A stretch of DNA of 64,000 bases from Owenia fusiformis (GCA_903813345.2 CAIIXF020000011.1:31798166-31862165); one strand, 5' to 3'; positions 49,257 through 60,260 are shown, counted from the first letter of the stretch. The notes: generated from the letters alone by a model not told the origin. Made by a program: numbers and translations.

Positions 49257-49940
49257 AACCAATGCACTGTTAGTCAACTTTATATTGACATAATCATTGG
49301 ATAGTAATACTTATATTAACTTATCACATCGATCCAAGAAAAGCATTACCAGAAAATAGCAATGTTTATCTGAGGATATGTTTCTATGATTTAGAATTTA
49401 CACTTGGTTTGTTGATTCAATATGAAACAGGAAAGTATCAAGGTCAGCTCAGGAAAGTATTAATTGTATGACATATATAACCAAATAGAATATAAAAGTA
49501 AATATATGTGAATAGTATTTAATGAGCTTAGGCTTTAACATTGGCCAGGAGAAATATGTGTAAAGTGAATGTTTAGTTTAGTAATCTATCACATACAAAA
49601 TAAGAAATTTTAGCAAAATTTTCAATGAAAGATGAAAAATTCTGGGACAGCATAGGGATACATCTAAATAGAACTATAAGGCAGTATCTGAATTACTATA
49701 TATGTGGTGATATATGCCAATAAATTGGGAAAAATGGTTTCAGTAAATTCACTACCCACATCTGGTAAGTTCCTTTATTAGTAACATCACATAAAATTAA
49801 GCAAGATTTGCGAGAAATTTGTTTGTCACAAGGTATTTATTTTTATACATTGGAAGGGTTCTTTTCTAGTTGTAGTGCAATCAATCATCTGTGTTGTTAC
49901 CATCTTACTAGTATATGTACCATCCTTTAGTTCATTCCCA
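49257..49940. other. Non-coding stretch, nothing recognised
   Basis: AT-rich, with no exon or element recognised. Confidence 0.4.
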
Positions 49941-50155
49941 GTGGCAGACAGGGCCTCCCCCTTCCCTTTAGGTAGCCCCCTAGTATGAGGCCCAAAAATT
50001 TTTGAGGCCAAAGATTTGCTCCTCCCAAATAAATTAGACAATTTAAATAATTTTTAAGAATTTGAAGCCCAAATTTTAAAATTGGGCCCCATCTTTTTTC
50101 CAAGCTTTTAGCTCCCCCTTCATTCATTTTCAGGGCTGTCCCTGATTCCTCTCTC
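49941..50155. repeat. Probable decayed element, C/G-rich patches
   Basis: Contains 'ggcagacagggcctccccct', 'gaggcccaaaaatttttgag' and 'aagcccaaattttaaaattg'. This text resembles the interior of 60760-61087. The ends are not well preserved. Confidence 0.35.
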
Positions 50156-50177
50156 TACATCTCTAATATCTATTTTT

Positions 50178-50320
50178 ATGTTATACCACCACAAGTTGTG
50201 ACATATTATTAAAGTCTCCAACTTTCTGGCAGCGGTTGGTGTTTGGTGATTGGTGTTCTGAGTTTGGCATTTGGTGTTTGTAACAAATGGCAGGTTGTGA
50301 CATTTTGCATGTTAATGCCT
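50178..50320 (+). repeat. Dispersed ~125-bp repeat, copy 5
   Basis: Has 'taccaccacaagttgtgaca', 'aaagtctccaactttc', a GT-rich middle and 'taacaaatggcaggttgtga', ending 'atgttaatgcctta'. Confidence 0.65.
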
Positions 50321-50439
50321 TATCCGTACATCTCCGTTATGGATATTTCTAGTATATTCCTCACTATTTAACACATTTCAAACACCTTAATTCCAAGTAG
50401 ACACTTGCATATAGGAAACACCTTCATAGTGTTTGGGAA

Positions 50440-50693
50440 CTTCTTTCTAGAAACACCTCTCTCAGTTGAACTCCTTTCTAGAAACACCTCTCTCAGGTGA
50501 ACTCCTTTCTAGAACACCTCTCTCAGGTGAACTCCTTTCTAGAAACACCTCTCTCAGTTGAACTCCTTTCTAGAAACACCTCTCTCAGGTGAACTCCTTT
50601 CTAGAAACACCTCTCTCAGTTGAACTCCTTTCTAGAAACACCTCTCTCAGTTGAACTCCTTTCTAGAAACACCTCTCTCAGGTGAACACCTTT
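50440..50693 (+). repeat. 31-bp minisatellite, 8 units
   Basis: The unit is approximately tttctagaaacacctctctc followed by agttgaactcc, with one 30-bp unit near 50504. The words 'gaacacct' link it to the CAGTAAAACC family, so it may be an expanded internal repeat of such an element. Confidence 0.85.
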
Positions 50694-50700
50694 AGAATTA

Positions 50701-52289
50701 ATTTCCCCATATTTCTCTTTACATATAATTCTATAAAATATTGATCTCTTGGTTTTAGGCATTCTAAATTTGCTTTATCTAGCATACATAGAAAATCATG
50801 AAAATATAACCTTACATTCTAATATCAGGTTACAGTAGTGATTGGACTGTTTGGAAATAGTTCAGATTCTACTTTTCAGATCATTTTCTACAATTGGGGA
50901 AACTTAAGCTTCATACTAATATGGCAATTGGGCCTTGTAGATATTCTTTAAGTAGACATGGAATCCGAATTATATAAAATTGGCTAATGTCAATCTGATG
51001 CATGCCAGATGCCAATGATTCATAAGAATTTATCGATTTTTTTACTATTATTGGCGGTTTATCTTTTGAATATCATCTATATTATGATCTTTTTTTGTTT
51101 TTACCATATTTTTCGAATTCCCATACCACATATTTCAGATGGAGGGTTGTACCATATACTTTCATTATCTCTGTGTAACGCATACTGTACGTAATAAGTA
51201 AAGGAGTTCTGAATTCTGTTATGGATAAACTATGAGTACTGTGTTTTATCACATGAAACATTATGTGTTATAAATCATACATGCACATGTATTTGCTTTG
51301 TCCCGCCATCCTCTGATCACAGGGCTTCAAAATCCAGAATACCATATATTCTCTTTACCCCCTGCGATACGCAGTTAGCATTTCCCCGATTATGAACTTG
51401 CAATCTGATTGGCTGTCGCAACACTGCAACAGAAATCATGTATAAGTCATTGCGCATAATTAGATCACGTGATTCAGTTTAATCGGGCACTTCCAAATTG
51501 GTTATAGCAGGGGGAAGAAGGAGGTACGGATTCTGGATACCTGCTTAGGAGGATGTGTCCCGTGGATGCATTAATTTCAATTTTGCCAGATTCTCTGTAT
51601 GAAGTATGAATAATCAGCCTTACATATTAATTTATAGTTTGGCAGTTCTTTCTGGTCTGACTTGCCTATTATTAACTTAATCAATTTTTCTTTCACATGA
51701 TAAGGCACAAGAGACAAAAATTATTTTTTACTACAGCTATTGAGGAGAATCCTTTGAACCTCTCAAAGAATTAAGAGTACTTTGATAATACCAAATAATA
51801 AGATAGATGAAATGATAAGTGATTGAAAATTGGCCAGGGATTTCTAAAGATGTATGATATTCTGAGGTACTTATACTGTAGAGGAGAGATCTAATAGTCT
51901 TTAACGCCAGGAAAAAATATATTCTGGTTTAACTTGGCTTGTACTCTCAGATTGTCACACCACCAATCCATCTTTTTATTTTGGTTTTGAAAATAACGTT
52001 CTCTTCACATATATTGTATTCAGTTGAAAAATGTTTTTTTGTGTTTAAAGTAAATATATGATTCATATGACATTATTTTGTTTCTAATGTAAGTAAATGT
52101 GAGTAAAATATTTTGTAACTGTTTCCATGTTAAAATCATAACTTCCAATAATTTGTATGTTGCTTTCAATTATTTGTATGTTGCTTTCAATTATTTGCCC
52201 ATGCACTGAAACCTGTATATATTGAAAACATTTTTACCAAGAAAAATTGTTCATTGTTGGTAGGTGTTCATAACAGAAATTGTAATTAT
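50701..52289. other. Non-coding stretch, nothing recognised
   Basis: AT-rich with short chance frames. At about 52140-52200 the phrase 'atttgtatgttgctttcaat' is duplicated in tandem (about 27 bp). Confidence 0.4.
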
Positions 52290-53312
52290 CCCATCGAACG
52301 AAGTTCGGAGGGATATAGGGAACGCCTCCGTCCGTCCGTCCGTCCGTACGTCCGTCCGTCCGTACGTCCGTCCGTCCGTACGTCCGTCCGTCCGTACGTC
52401 CGTCCGTCCGTCCGTCCGTCCGTCCGGGCAATAACTCAAATACCGTTGGCCCGATTTTATTCATATTTTGTATACATATACCCTATGGGGGTAGAAGTTC
52501 TGCTCGAAAGCCGATTTTCAAAATGGCCACTCATTTAAAAATGGCGGCCATTTTAGTGCCGATTTTACAGTAATTTAGGTGCAATATGTAAAACTGTAAT
52601 AGCAATATGTTTTAAATGTAAAAAAAATTATATAGGACATTAATAAAGCTAGAAATGTAGATATTAAAAAAGCACATGGCAGCCATCTTGAAAAATGGCG
52701 CCCTTTTCTCGATATTTTACGATTTTTGCTGTAACTCGAAAAGTAGTGGAGCGATTTTGTTCATATTTGGTATGTGAATACTATAAGCATGGCACACTGT
52801 CTAATGACACTTTTGGTAGAAGGTGGCCATTTTGAAAAATGGTGGACATTTTGAAAAATGGCCGCCATTTTAAGTTATTTTACTAAAACTCGAAACTCAT
52901 ATTTGGTATGTGAATACTATAAGCATGGCACACTGTCTAATGACACTTTTGGTAGAAGGCGGCCATTTTGAAAAATGGCGGACATTTTGAAAAATGGCTG
53001 CCATTTTAACTTATTTTACTATAACTCGAAAAGTAGTGGAGCGATTTTGTTCATATTTGGTACGTGAATACGTATAAGCATGGCACACTGTCTAATGACA
53101 CTTTTGGTAGAAGGCGGCCATTTTTCAAAATGGCCACCATTTCAACGTATTTTACTATAACTCGAAAAGTAGCAGAGAGATTTTGTTCATATTTGGTATG
53201 TGAATATTATAAGCATGGCACACTGTCTAATGACACTTTTGGTAGAAGGTGCCCCTTTTGAAAAATGTTCGATGGGATTCGCTACGCTTTGGCGTTGCCG
53301 TTGTTCTGGTTT
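52290..53312 (+). repeat. Complex repeat: CCGT array plus ~170-bp subunits
   Basis: Opens with 'cccatcgaacgaagttcgga' and 'gggatataggg', then the array at 52321-52425, then 'ggcaataactcaaatacc'. Subunits with 'aactcgaaaagtagtggagc', 'gttcatatttggtatgtgaa', 'agcatggcacactgtctaat' and 'gaaaaatggc' recur about four times. The right end has 'gttcgatggg' (inverted to the opening) followed by 'ttcgctacgctttggcgttg'. The layout matches 9470-10990. The short frames across the array are by-products. Confidence 0.7.
52321..52425 (+). repeat. (CCGT)n microsatellite with CGTA variants
   Basis: About 105 bp of ccgt units interrupted at regular intervals by 'acgt' variants. It is part of the larger repeat at 52290-53312. 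Confidence 0.95.
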
Positions 53313-53354
53313 GTATAGAAGTCAGTAGAGTATGTGTGGAGGAAGGGTGTCTTC

Positions 53355-53412
53355 TAGAGACCGATGTTCACTAGAGAGATGTGTTCACCAAGGCAGGTTT
53401 TACTGAATATGG
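53355..53412 (-). repeat. Terminal fragment of CAGTAAAACC family
   Basis: Reverse complemented it begins cagtaaaacctgccttggtg and contains 'aacac' words typical of the family. Only one end is present. Confidence 0.5.
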
Positions 53413-53445
53413 AAATCCTAATAAAACCACTACCGTACAAAGAGG

Positions 53446-53622
53446 ATTGGCTCCCAGGGTTCCAACTCAATATTCTGCCATATATGGAGATGTCGTGATT
53501 ACAAAATTCAAACAGCCACCATTTTGTTCACTTCAATTTGAAGTGCAAGATCGGTCTTATTTCCAAATAAAAAAAAATTCACTGTTGGAAAATATTGAGT
53601 TGCGTCCCTGGGAGCCTATCTT
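53446..53622. mobile_element. Small foldback element, ~175 bp
   Basis: The left arm ggctcccagggttccaactc plus 'aatatt' is answered by an inverted arm near 53595-53622 (aatattgagttgcgtccctg, ggagcc). The 97-codon frame over it is by-product text. Confidence 0.55.
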
Positions 53623-54093
53623 TGACTACCATGACTTTTATTGGGAGACCCAGGAATTAGATATAAAAAGTTAAAAATGGCCTAATCACCCAACTTTGAT
53701 GAATTGAATTGATGAATTTTGCAAGTGAAATTAGTGAATTATAAAGCCAAGGGGATAAAACAAATTCCTCTCATCTTATTTATGAAAATTGAGACAGATA
53801 TGAACAAATCTGAATTGAGGGTAAAATATTTGGATAGGTACATACATGACATTGACTTATACTGCCATCTTGCAAGAAAAAACAACAGGAGAAATTTTAT
53901 TTATTTGCATTTTTGACTATTTGTGGTAGATTTCTACAAAATTCAACTGCAGAAAAATTACTGAGGTAATGCTTATTGTTCGTAAATTCAGAAAATATGT
54001 CAAATCTGCACGGAATTCTGCAGGAATTGATCACGATTTAAGATTCTGCAATATTGCGGAGATAAATTCTATTACACCCTCTGTGTCTTTGGA

Positions 54094-54957
54094 ATCCTAA
54101 AAGGAGTGCTTAAACATGTTAAAGAGAGAATCAGATATAGCGAGAAGGCTTAACAAAAAATTGTTTCAATTTTAGAATATATTTGGCTCATGTCATTCCT
54201 TGTCATGCCTATTTTCTAAAAATCACAAAAGTGCATACTTTATTCCAGGAAAACTAAAGATTTTTACAATAATGTATTATTTTTCAATAAGAATGGTTAC
54301 CATTATTATTTGGGAGAATTTAAACATTTTTCACTCATTTTGTGAATGTAAAATTGTAAATGACATGATTTTAGAATATCTAATCAACGCATTCTCATGG
54401 CCCTGGGTATAATGGTACATACCCTCATATTCAGTTTGACAGTTCAGTGCTTGTAAATCGTGATTGCCTCATATTTCTTAATAGCAGATTTCACTGACAC
54501 ATTTCACTTCTCATTTGACATTATCATCCTAAAAGGAGTGCTTAAACATGTTAAAGAGAGAATCAGATATAGCGAGAAGGCTTAACAAAAAATTGTTTCA
54601 ATTTTAGAATATATTTGGCTCATGTCATTCCTTGTCATGCCTATTTTCTAAAAATCACAAAAGTGCATACTTTATTCCAGGAAAACTAAAGATTTTTACA
54701 ATAATGTATTATTTTTCAATAAGAATGGTTACCATTATTATTTGGGAGAATTTAAACATTTTTCACTCATTTTGTGAATGTAAAATTGTAAATGACATGA
54801 TTTTAGAATATCTAATCAACGCATTCTCATGGCCCTGGGTATAATGGTACATACCCTCATATTCAGTTTGACAGTTCAGTGCTTGTAAATCGTGATTGCC
54901 TCATATTTCTTAATAGCAGATTTCACTGACACATTTCACTTCTCATTTGACATTATC
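54094..54957 (+). repeat. 432-bp tandem duplication, two apparently identical copies
   Basis: 54094-54525 and 54526-54957 read the same at every point I compared, from 'atcctaaaaggagtgctt' to 'ctcatttgacattatc'. The unit has no recognised function and its frames (70 codons) are non-coding in appearance. A recent duplication or a false assembly duplication are both possible. Confidence 0.9.
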
Positions 54958-55260
54958 GTCAGATATCTACTATGATCTCCTATATAATCTGGCACTAATG
55001 ACTTTATTAATTCAATTAGTATGCTCAACTTATAGCTCTAATGTCACTCAGTTTAGCTTTAATTCTAGCCTGCACATTTAGACTATAATCTGAATGACTA
55101 GCTTCTCTTCTTGCCGCTGCTTGCTATCTGTGTATAGATTATGTATGGTCTTTGAAATTACATGCATAATATTAGGGAGGGACCTTGGGGAAGGAAGAAC
55201 CCTTGGGAAGTCGTCTCGTAAATTTACTTTTTTGGCATCCTGTATTTTGTGTGAATACCA

Positions 55261-55505
55261 GTTATTATTATATCAATGTCATATTCCTCACTCTCTGATT
55301 GGTCCATGTCCTACATGTGACTAAAAAATAACAATTGATATTCAACGGAAGTCCCATGACTTTCGTTGAATATCAAATGGTATCAACAGTCGCAACTTCG
55401 TTCAGTGTAATTTCAATTGTATATATCCCAGGAGTACACTGTTATGATTAATTAGACATCAATTGTTTGTTATTCCATTAATGTGAGTGAGGAATATAAC
55501 AGTGA
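55261..55505. mobile_element. Foldback element with a central perfect hairpin
   Basis: Outer inverted arms: 'tcatattcctcactc' (55279-55293) and 'gagtgaggaatataac' (55485-55500). At the left-centre, TTGATATTCAACG (55335-55347) and CGTTGAATATCAA (55364-55376) form a perfect 13-bp hairpin. The layout suits a miniature inverted-repeat element. Confidence 0.5.
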
Positions 55506-55860
55506 ATTATAAAACAAATATTTAATTATTATTTTGTGGTGAGTACCTGTGCATCATTCACAAGTGATATTCCACGTAGAATATCATCTTGCGAAAGTGT
55601 CACAGGTATTCAAACAATTTGCATTTCTGAGAATTGTGCATTTGCAATACCCAATCGTTAAAGCCCTGGTCATATGTGAATATATATTTGATGTGATAAC
55701 TAAAATATATTATACTAAAATATGTTTTTAAATATTTCCTTCATTTATAGATGGCAGGCTATATTATTTGCAGAGCTTGTAATTCTACTATAAGAAATTA
55801 TGATTATGTCAGTTAAAACATCATATTTATGTGTCAGTATACATATTTGCTTTGTTCCAG

Positions 55861-55985
55861 CAACAGGATTATGCTATACATATAAAAAGGGCCTAAATGA
55901 AACACCTCAGTGTTCAAGCCTTTGTGATCCCCCATCCCTGTACACCATTGATGGAGTAGATGGAGATACTTTGATGCAAGTCTAG
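55861..55985 (+). CDS. Candidate exon, extracellular Cys-containing peptide
   Basis: A pyrimidine-rich tract and 'gctttgttccag' precede 55861. The frame entered in phase 1 reads TGLCYTYKKGLNETPQCSSL, then CDPPSLYTIDGVDGDTLMQV and a stop (55983-55985). It has three Cys and one N-glycosylation-type site, and its composition looks more protein-like than the surroundings. No good donor lies before the stop that would join in phase to the next candidate exon, so it could be an alternative last exon. No family was recognised, and upstream exons were not found. Confidence 0.3.
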
Positions 55986-56109
55986 AAATGCCTATTAACT
56001 GAAAATGAAAAGATGCTAGGATGGGGTCATTTGGGACTGTTTTTTTTAATACATTTTTGTTTCCTTTAATGACTTTTGTGCTTACATATTTTCCCATTTG
56101 TATTTTCAG

Positions 56110-56381
56110 ATATGAGTGAGAGTGCCCTAATTATTGGTATTGTTGTGGTATCCCTTGCATCAATCGTTTCCTTGATATTCGCTGCCATATTCTGTGCATG
56201 GTGCTTTGGAAGCCCACCCGATGAAGAAAGTCTGGATGAAGATGTCAGTAAATATAATTATCTCTCAATACCACAGCAGGAAAACCCAGATGTGAAATTA
56301 TTGAAAAAACATTCATGGCGAGATCGGATTGAGAAAAAAGGCACCCACCCACATTTTCTGACCCGCAAGACAATCAAGTAG
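56110..56381 (+). CDS. Candidate last exon: membrane segment plus cytoplasmic tail
   Basis: A clear acceptor (ttgtattttcag, ending 56109) is followed by a frame entered in phase 1. Residues about 5-32 are strongly hydrophobic (ALIIGIVVVSLASIVSLIFA, then AIFCAWCFG). A polar tail of about 58 residues follows, with an acidic patch (DEESLDED) and basic stretches, ending at a TAG at 56379. This looks like the last exon of a single-pass type I membrane protein. The exon at 55861 enters in the same phase, so the two may be alternative ends (soluble versus anchored) of one gene. I do not recognise the family. Confidence 0.45.
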
Positions 56382-56406
56382 GTAGATCTTATTTAAGATA
56401 GTTAAT

Positions 56407-56540
56407 ATGTCTCCACCATAAGTGGTGAAATTTTGTTATAGTCTCTAACTTTTTTGTGGCGGGGGATGGTATTTTGGTGTTTGGCGTTTGATATCTGTAA
56501 AAAATGGCATGTGGTGATATTTTGCATGTCATTGTTGCCT
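56407..56540 (+). repeat. Dispersed ~125-bp repeat, copy 6
   Basis: Starts atgtctccaccataagtggt, then 'ttgttatagtctctaacttt', 'ggtgtttggcgtttg' and 'aaaaatggcatgtggtgata'. It is the most divergent of the six copies. Confidence 0.6.
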
Positions 56541-56985
56541 TGTTACTTAATTTTTGTTACTCATTTTTGAAAATTAAAATGTGGCCTCGGCTCACAAAAT
56601 AGACCCCTGCTTCCCCACCCCCATGTCTGCTAGTTGCCTCTTTGGGTGACTGTTTCCTACCAAAATGTTGACATTAATTTGATCTCACTGCCTAAACCTT
56701 TCAATGAGTGATTTTCCTAGAATATAATGATAAGATTTATTGAATACTTCTAAAATGGCTGTCAGAAAGCAAGTGTTATACATAGTTTTAGGCAAATTAG
56801 ATTTGAATTGTTGTAGATAATGTTGTTGAGAAACTTGTAGAAGGGTTATTCTCTAGAGGTTAATCCAGTAGCCGATAGCTGAAGGCATTTGGAAAGATAA
56901 TCAAATGATTTTGATTGGACATCAGGGTGCAGAGAAATCGTAATTTTACTGAGTGACTTCACGAAAAAATAAACAGGGTTATAAG
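56541..56985. other. Non-coding stretch, nothing recognised
   Basis: No AATAAA close behind the candidate exon was noticed. No gene or element was recognised until the transposase relic. Confidence 0.35.
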
Positions 56986-56990
56986 CCACG

Positions 56991-57269
56991 TTAAGAAATT
57001 AACAGTGTGTTAACAGTAACAGTGTTGCCATTATCAACCTCAAACCAAAAGGGGCTGATGATTTCATGTTTGGAAATCGGCAGCCAAAGCTGTGCATTTA
57101 ACAGAATGAAGGGAACTTTGAACCACTTCATCTGGAATTTGTGATCCCAGAACACATTATTTCTTGAGTTTACATGTTCAGAAAGAAGGGAATGTGATTC
57201 ATCCGAAAACCTAACATTGGAAATGGACGACATTTGGAGCATATTTTGGAACGACCATAACTCTATCAA
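56991..57269 (-). pseudogene. Mariner-type transposase, catalytic-core fragment
   Basis: The 92-codon frame includes RFSDESHSLLSEHVNSRNNV and later SKHEIISPFWF and DNGNTVTVN. In DDE_3-type/mariner transposases the pattern '(W/R)FSDE(A/S)HFxLxGxVNxQN...' holds the second catalytic Asp (here the D of FSDE), and 'ISxxGIIGPxFFExxxGxTVTVN' follows it. Several expected residues are changed (for example SEH for SGH, EIIS for GIIG). The N-terminal DNA-binding part and the third catalytic residue are absent, so this is a non-functional relic. Confidence 0.65.
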
Positions 57270-57409
57270 TATAAGGCTATGATTATTGAAACTTTGCCAG
57301 AGGATCCCACATTGAATGAAGTCCTTGTGTGCAAAATTTCAGAGCAATTAACCTCCATTGAACAAAAATATTGAAGAAATGGAGGGTTGCATTTTTTTGG
57401 GTCACCCTG
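56991..57409 (-). mobile_element. One-ended mariner-like element with transposase relic
   Basis: On the minus strand it starts at 57409 with CAGGGTGACCCAAAAAAATG, flanked by TA (57410-57411), and then runs directly into transposase text. A matching opposite end was not found, so the element is truncated or rearranged on its 3' side. It belongs to the same CAGGGTG group as the elements at 836, 4651 and 33826. Confidence 0.65.
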
Positions 57410-57589
57410 TATATAGTACAGAAAACAATAACTGTTGGATAAGAAAATATATACAGTTGGTATACCTGTTAACATATAATATGCCCTAGTACTAGTTTAA
57501 AGCTTTAATTTAAAAACAACACGTAGAATGATGATAGTAGATATAAAAGTATAAAACTTGTTTTGTAGTTGATTGGAAATATTTTCTCA

Positions 57590-57896
57590 GTAAAGCAAAA
57601 CCTGCCTAAGTAGAATACATTTGGTAAAAGGTGTTCCACTTATAGAGGTTTCACATTAAGTCAGTTGGTCTTGAGATTGGAAAGTGTTCCACTTACAGAG
57701 GTGTTCCACTTACAGAGGTTTCACATTAAGTCAGTTGGTCTTGAGACTGGAAAGTGTTTCATTTACAGAGGTGTTCCACTTACAGAGGTGTTCCACTTAT
57801 AGAGGTTTCACATTAAGTCAGTTGGTCTTGAGACTGGAAAGTGTTTCATTTACAGAGGTGTTCCACTTACAGAGGTGTTCCACTTTCCAGGTTTAA
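57590..57896. repeat. CAGTAAAACC-family repeat with expanded subunits
   Basis: Begins 'cagtaaagcaaaacctgcct', then carries three copies of 'cattaagtcagttggtcttg' (near 57653, 57724, 57809) alternating with 'gtgttccacttacagag' units. It ends a few bases before the poly(A) signal of the glycosyltransferase gene. Confidence 0.7.
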
Positions 57897-57899
57897 CTG

Positions 57900-57905
57900 T
57901 TTATT
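57900..57905 (-). terminator. Poly(A) signal AATAAA of the glycosyltransferase
   Basis: AATAAA on the minus strand lies only about 8 bases after the stop codon at 57913-57915. This close position would give a very short 3'-untranslated region; a later signal could be used instead. Confidence 0.45.
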
Positions 57906-57912
57906 GTACTTT

Positions 57913-59522
57913 TCAATCAGATTTCTCTTTAGTTGAGCCAAACATCAATTTTGTAACGATTAGCTTGATTGTGAAAATGAAAATACCAAGAACAAAACAT
58001 CCAATAAGGACAAAGAGTCCAATAATATCCAAGAGAAAGTACTGGAAAAAGTTGAGTTCCTGAAAGCCTTTAGATCTTAGGTGTGGTGCACCTTTATGAC
58101 GTATCACATATTCTATCCAATACACAGCTTTTTCTTTGGATCTATGGGCTGATTGTGATAAATATCAGCTGCCTTCTGAGCATTCTTTTTATAAGTTGCA
58201 TTACTGATCACTTCATCCATAGCTGTTCTGAGCTCTGCACTTGTGAGTCCTTTAAGATTCAGATATTTTCCTGATCCAACACGATTCGCCAGTTTTTCAC
58301 AGTTGTAAAATTGGTCAACCCAAAAGGGTATGCCTATGTTTGGGATTGCATAGTTCAACGTTTCGAATGTACCTGACATACCACATTGGTGAACAAATAG
58401 CTTCACATATGGATGAGCCAAAATGTCATTTTGAGGAATCCAATTGCGAATAACAGTATTGCTACCAAGTCCTTCTGGTGTAGGGCCTTCATAACTCCAG
58501 ATAACAGTCTGATCCATTCTTGCAAATGCTTTTGCAAATATTTCTGCAGTTTCACTTGGCAGTTTACGGAACAACGATCCAAAACTAACAACAATAACAC
58601 CATGCTCTTTGGACTTTTCCACACTCTCTTTATAGATACCAGTCAGAGGTTTTGGTTTATCTAGAAAGAATCCCTCAACGGAGACCATATGTGGCATAAA
58701 TGGTGCAGGGTAGTTAAGGACATCATTACGGTTCATCAGAACAAGAGATACTGTTTTGTAAAAATCCAAAATATTATCACAAGCCTCTGGTTTAATATAC
58801 TCATTACTCAAACAAATTTTCTTCATTTTCTCGAGTATAATATTGTTGTAGTAACTATACTTTAAGTATTCCCACAAATTGTCAAATCTCTGGTAGATAT
58901 CCATTTTATCACTGGTTGCCCTGGGACTGAAATCTAATGGCATGTACGATGGGTTAATCGGGTACAACAGACCCCCTACCATAGAAACTGGACCCCAGTT
59001 AATATATGCAATAACAGGTACATTGAAATGTGCACCAAGAACTCTTGCGGCAGCTTTGTATTCATCTGCAATAATAACATCAAATTTTTGTTGATTCAAT
59101 TGGTTCCATGTGTTCGAGTCTTCTAGGGTTACACGAAATTCTTCTGGCATATAGTTGATGCCAGACATCTTAAGTATCTCAGAATACGGCATTCCAGTCA
59201 CAGCGTTTAACATTTCTTGGTTTGATGTAAAGTCCACTTGGTTCTTGTCTACTGGTGGTATTTTATATATAATCACATTGAATTGCTGAACTACTTTTGT
59301 GATTTTGCTCGTTCTTGATAAATTAAAGATGGGACTTTGTAAAAGGTCATCAGAACACAAGAAGCTGATGCTATGCCCCTTTCCAAGGAGCAAGTCTCCT
59401 AGCTTAATTATGTTTGTGATCCGACTTGAAAATCCAGAATCAAGTGGGGCCAACAATATGTTGGCTCCATTGCAGTATGCAAATAAGACAACTGTCACGA
59501 AGCATAGTTTGTTCCAAAGCAT
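57913..59522 (-). CDS. UDP-glycosyltransferase (UGT family), one frameshift
   Basis: Start at 59522. A signal peptide ([19 protein letters not shown]) is followed by the UGT N-terminal ANILLAPLD pattern. The frame of 469 codons includes the UGT nucleotide-sugar region: [11 protein letters not shown] (361-371), [20 protein letters not shown] (375-394), GIPFWVDQF (397-405, with the conserved DQ). The 70 remaining residues lie in another frame (58125 down to 57913): YWIEYV, then a membrane helix at about [20 protein letters not shown] and a short cytoplasmic tail, the normal UGT ER-membrane anchor. The break is at about 58125-58136 in a purine run (ccaaagaaaaagct); one missing base there turns DPKEKAVYW-like text into a stop. 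Total length would be about 535, normal for the family. Two oddities: the position of the usual catalytic His (16 residues before the GH of GKGH) appears to be Arg34, and the THGG-type motif reads HQCG. The partner Asp is probably D153. UGTs conjugate sugars to small lipophilic molecules in the ER; the substrate is unknown. The coding part is a single exon. Confidence 0.85.
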
Positions 59523-60260
59523 TTTAGCTCTCTATGAGGTAGTTGGTTTTTAGACTTTAACTGTGTTGATCTGTGTAATGCCTGGATATGTCCATGCATG
59601 TATCATAAAGTATTTCTTTTTGAAAAAGGTCATGGTTAATGGCCCTGTTCTGTCTAGTATTTTTTATTTATTCTTATATTGCTTTCTATTTAAAGTGGCG
59701 CATGCTAGATTATGACTTACCAATGCCTTCATCAGTGAGAATAAAACTTGTATGTATTAATTAAATTCACTGTGAATGGTATAGATGGTATCCTGAAATA
59801 GGTGAGGCAACTTTAAATAGGTGAGGCAAAACTAAGCCCAAGAGAACATTGTGGTATAAAATGTAATCATTTTCACAGTTTTGGTGTTAAAGCCCCCATA
59901 TAAAGTTTAAATCATATTATAGTCCTAATATAACCAATTTTATCAAAATGTGATGTGAAACTTTTCAATTCCATTTCAAAAAGTTTATTTTGAAGGGCTT
60001 TTTGTTTAAAACTTGTGAATTATTTTGAGTTGAAAGATCAGAAAATTGCTTCAAAAACAAGCCAGAAATTAACTCCATTATATAAGTGCAGAAATGTGGT
60101 TCAGAGAAAAAAGCATTTTGACATTTAAGTTCTCATTGAATTCAATGGAACATAAATATTAAAGAGATCATGAAAACCTATTTTCAACCTAGGCATGCCA
60201 ACCATATTGCTTAATTTTTAGAAGATAAAAAATGACAATTACTGTAACAATATATAATAA
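59523..60260. other. Glycosyltransferase upstream region
   Basis: 5' flank of the minus-strand UGT gene. The phrase 'aataggtgaggcaa' occurs twice near 59795-59830. No promoter element could be assigned. Confidence 0.4.

Noticed and set aside
53381-53674. A 97-codon open frame
   Set aside because: It spans a repeat end and a foldback element, so the frame is incidental.
55861-56381. Two exons joined in series
   Set aside because: The only GT near the end of the first (caa|gtctag) is weak and leaves phase 0, while the second exon is open only in phase 1.
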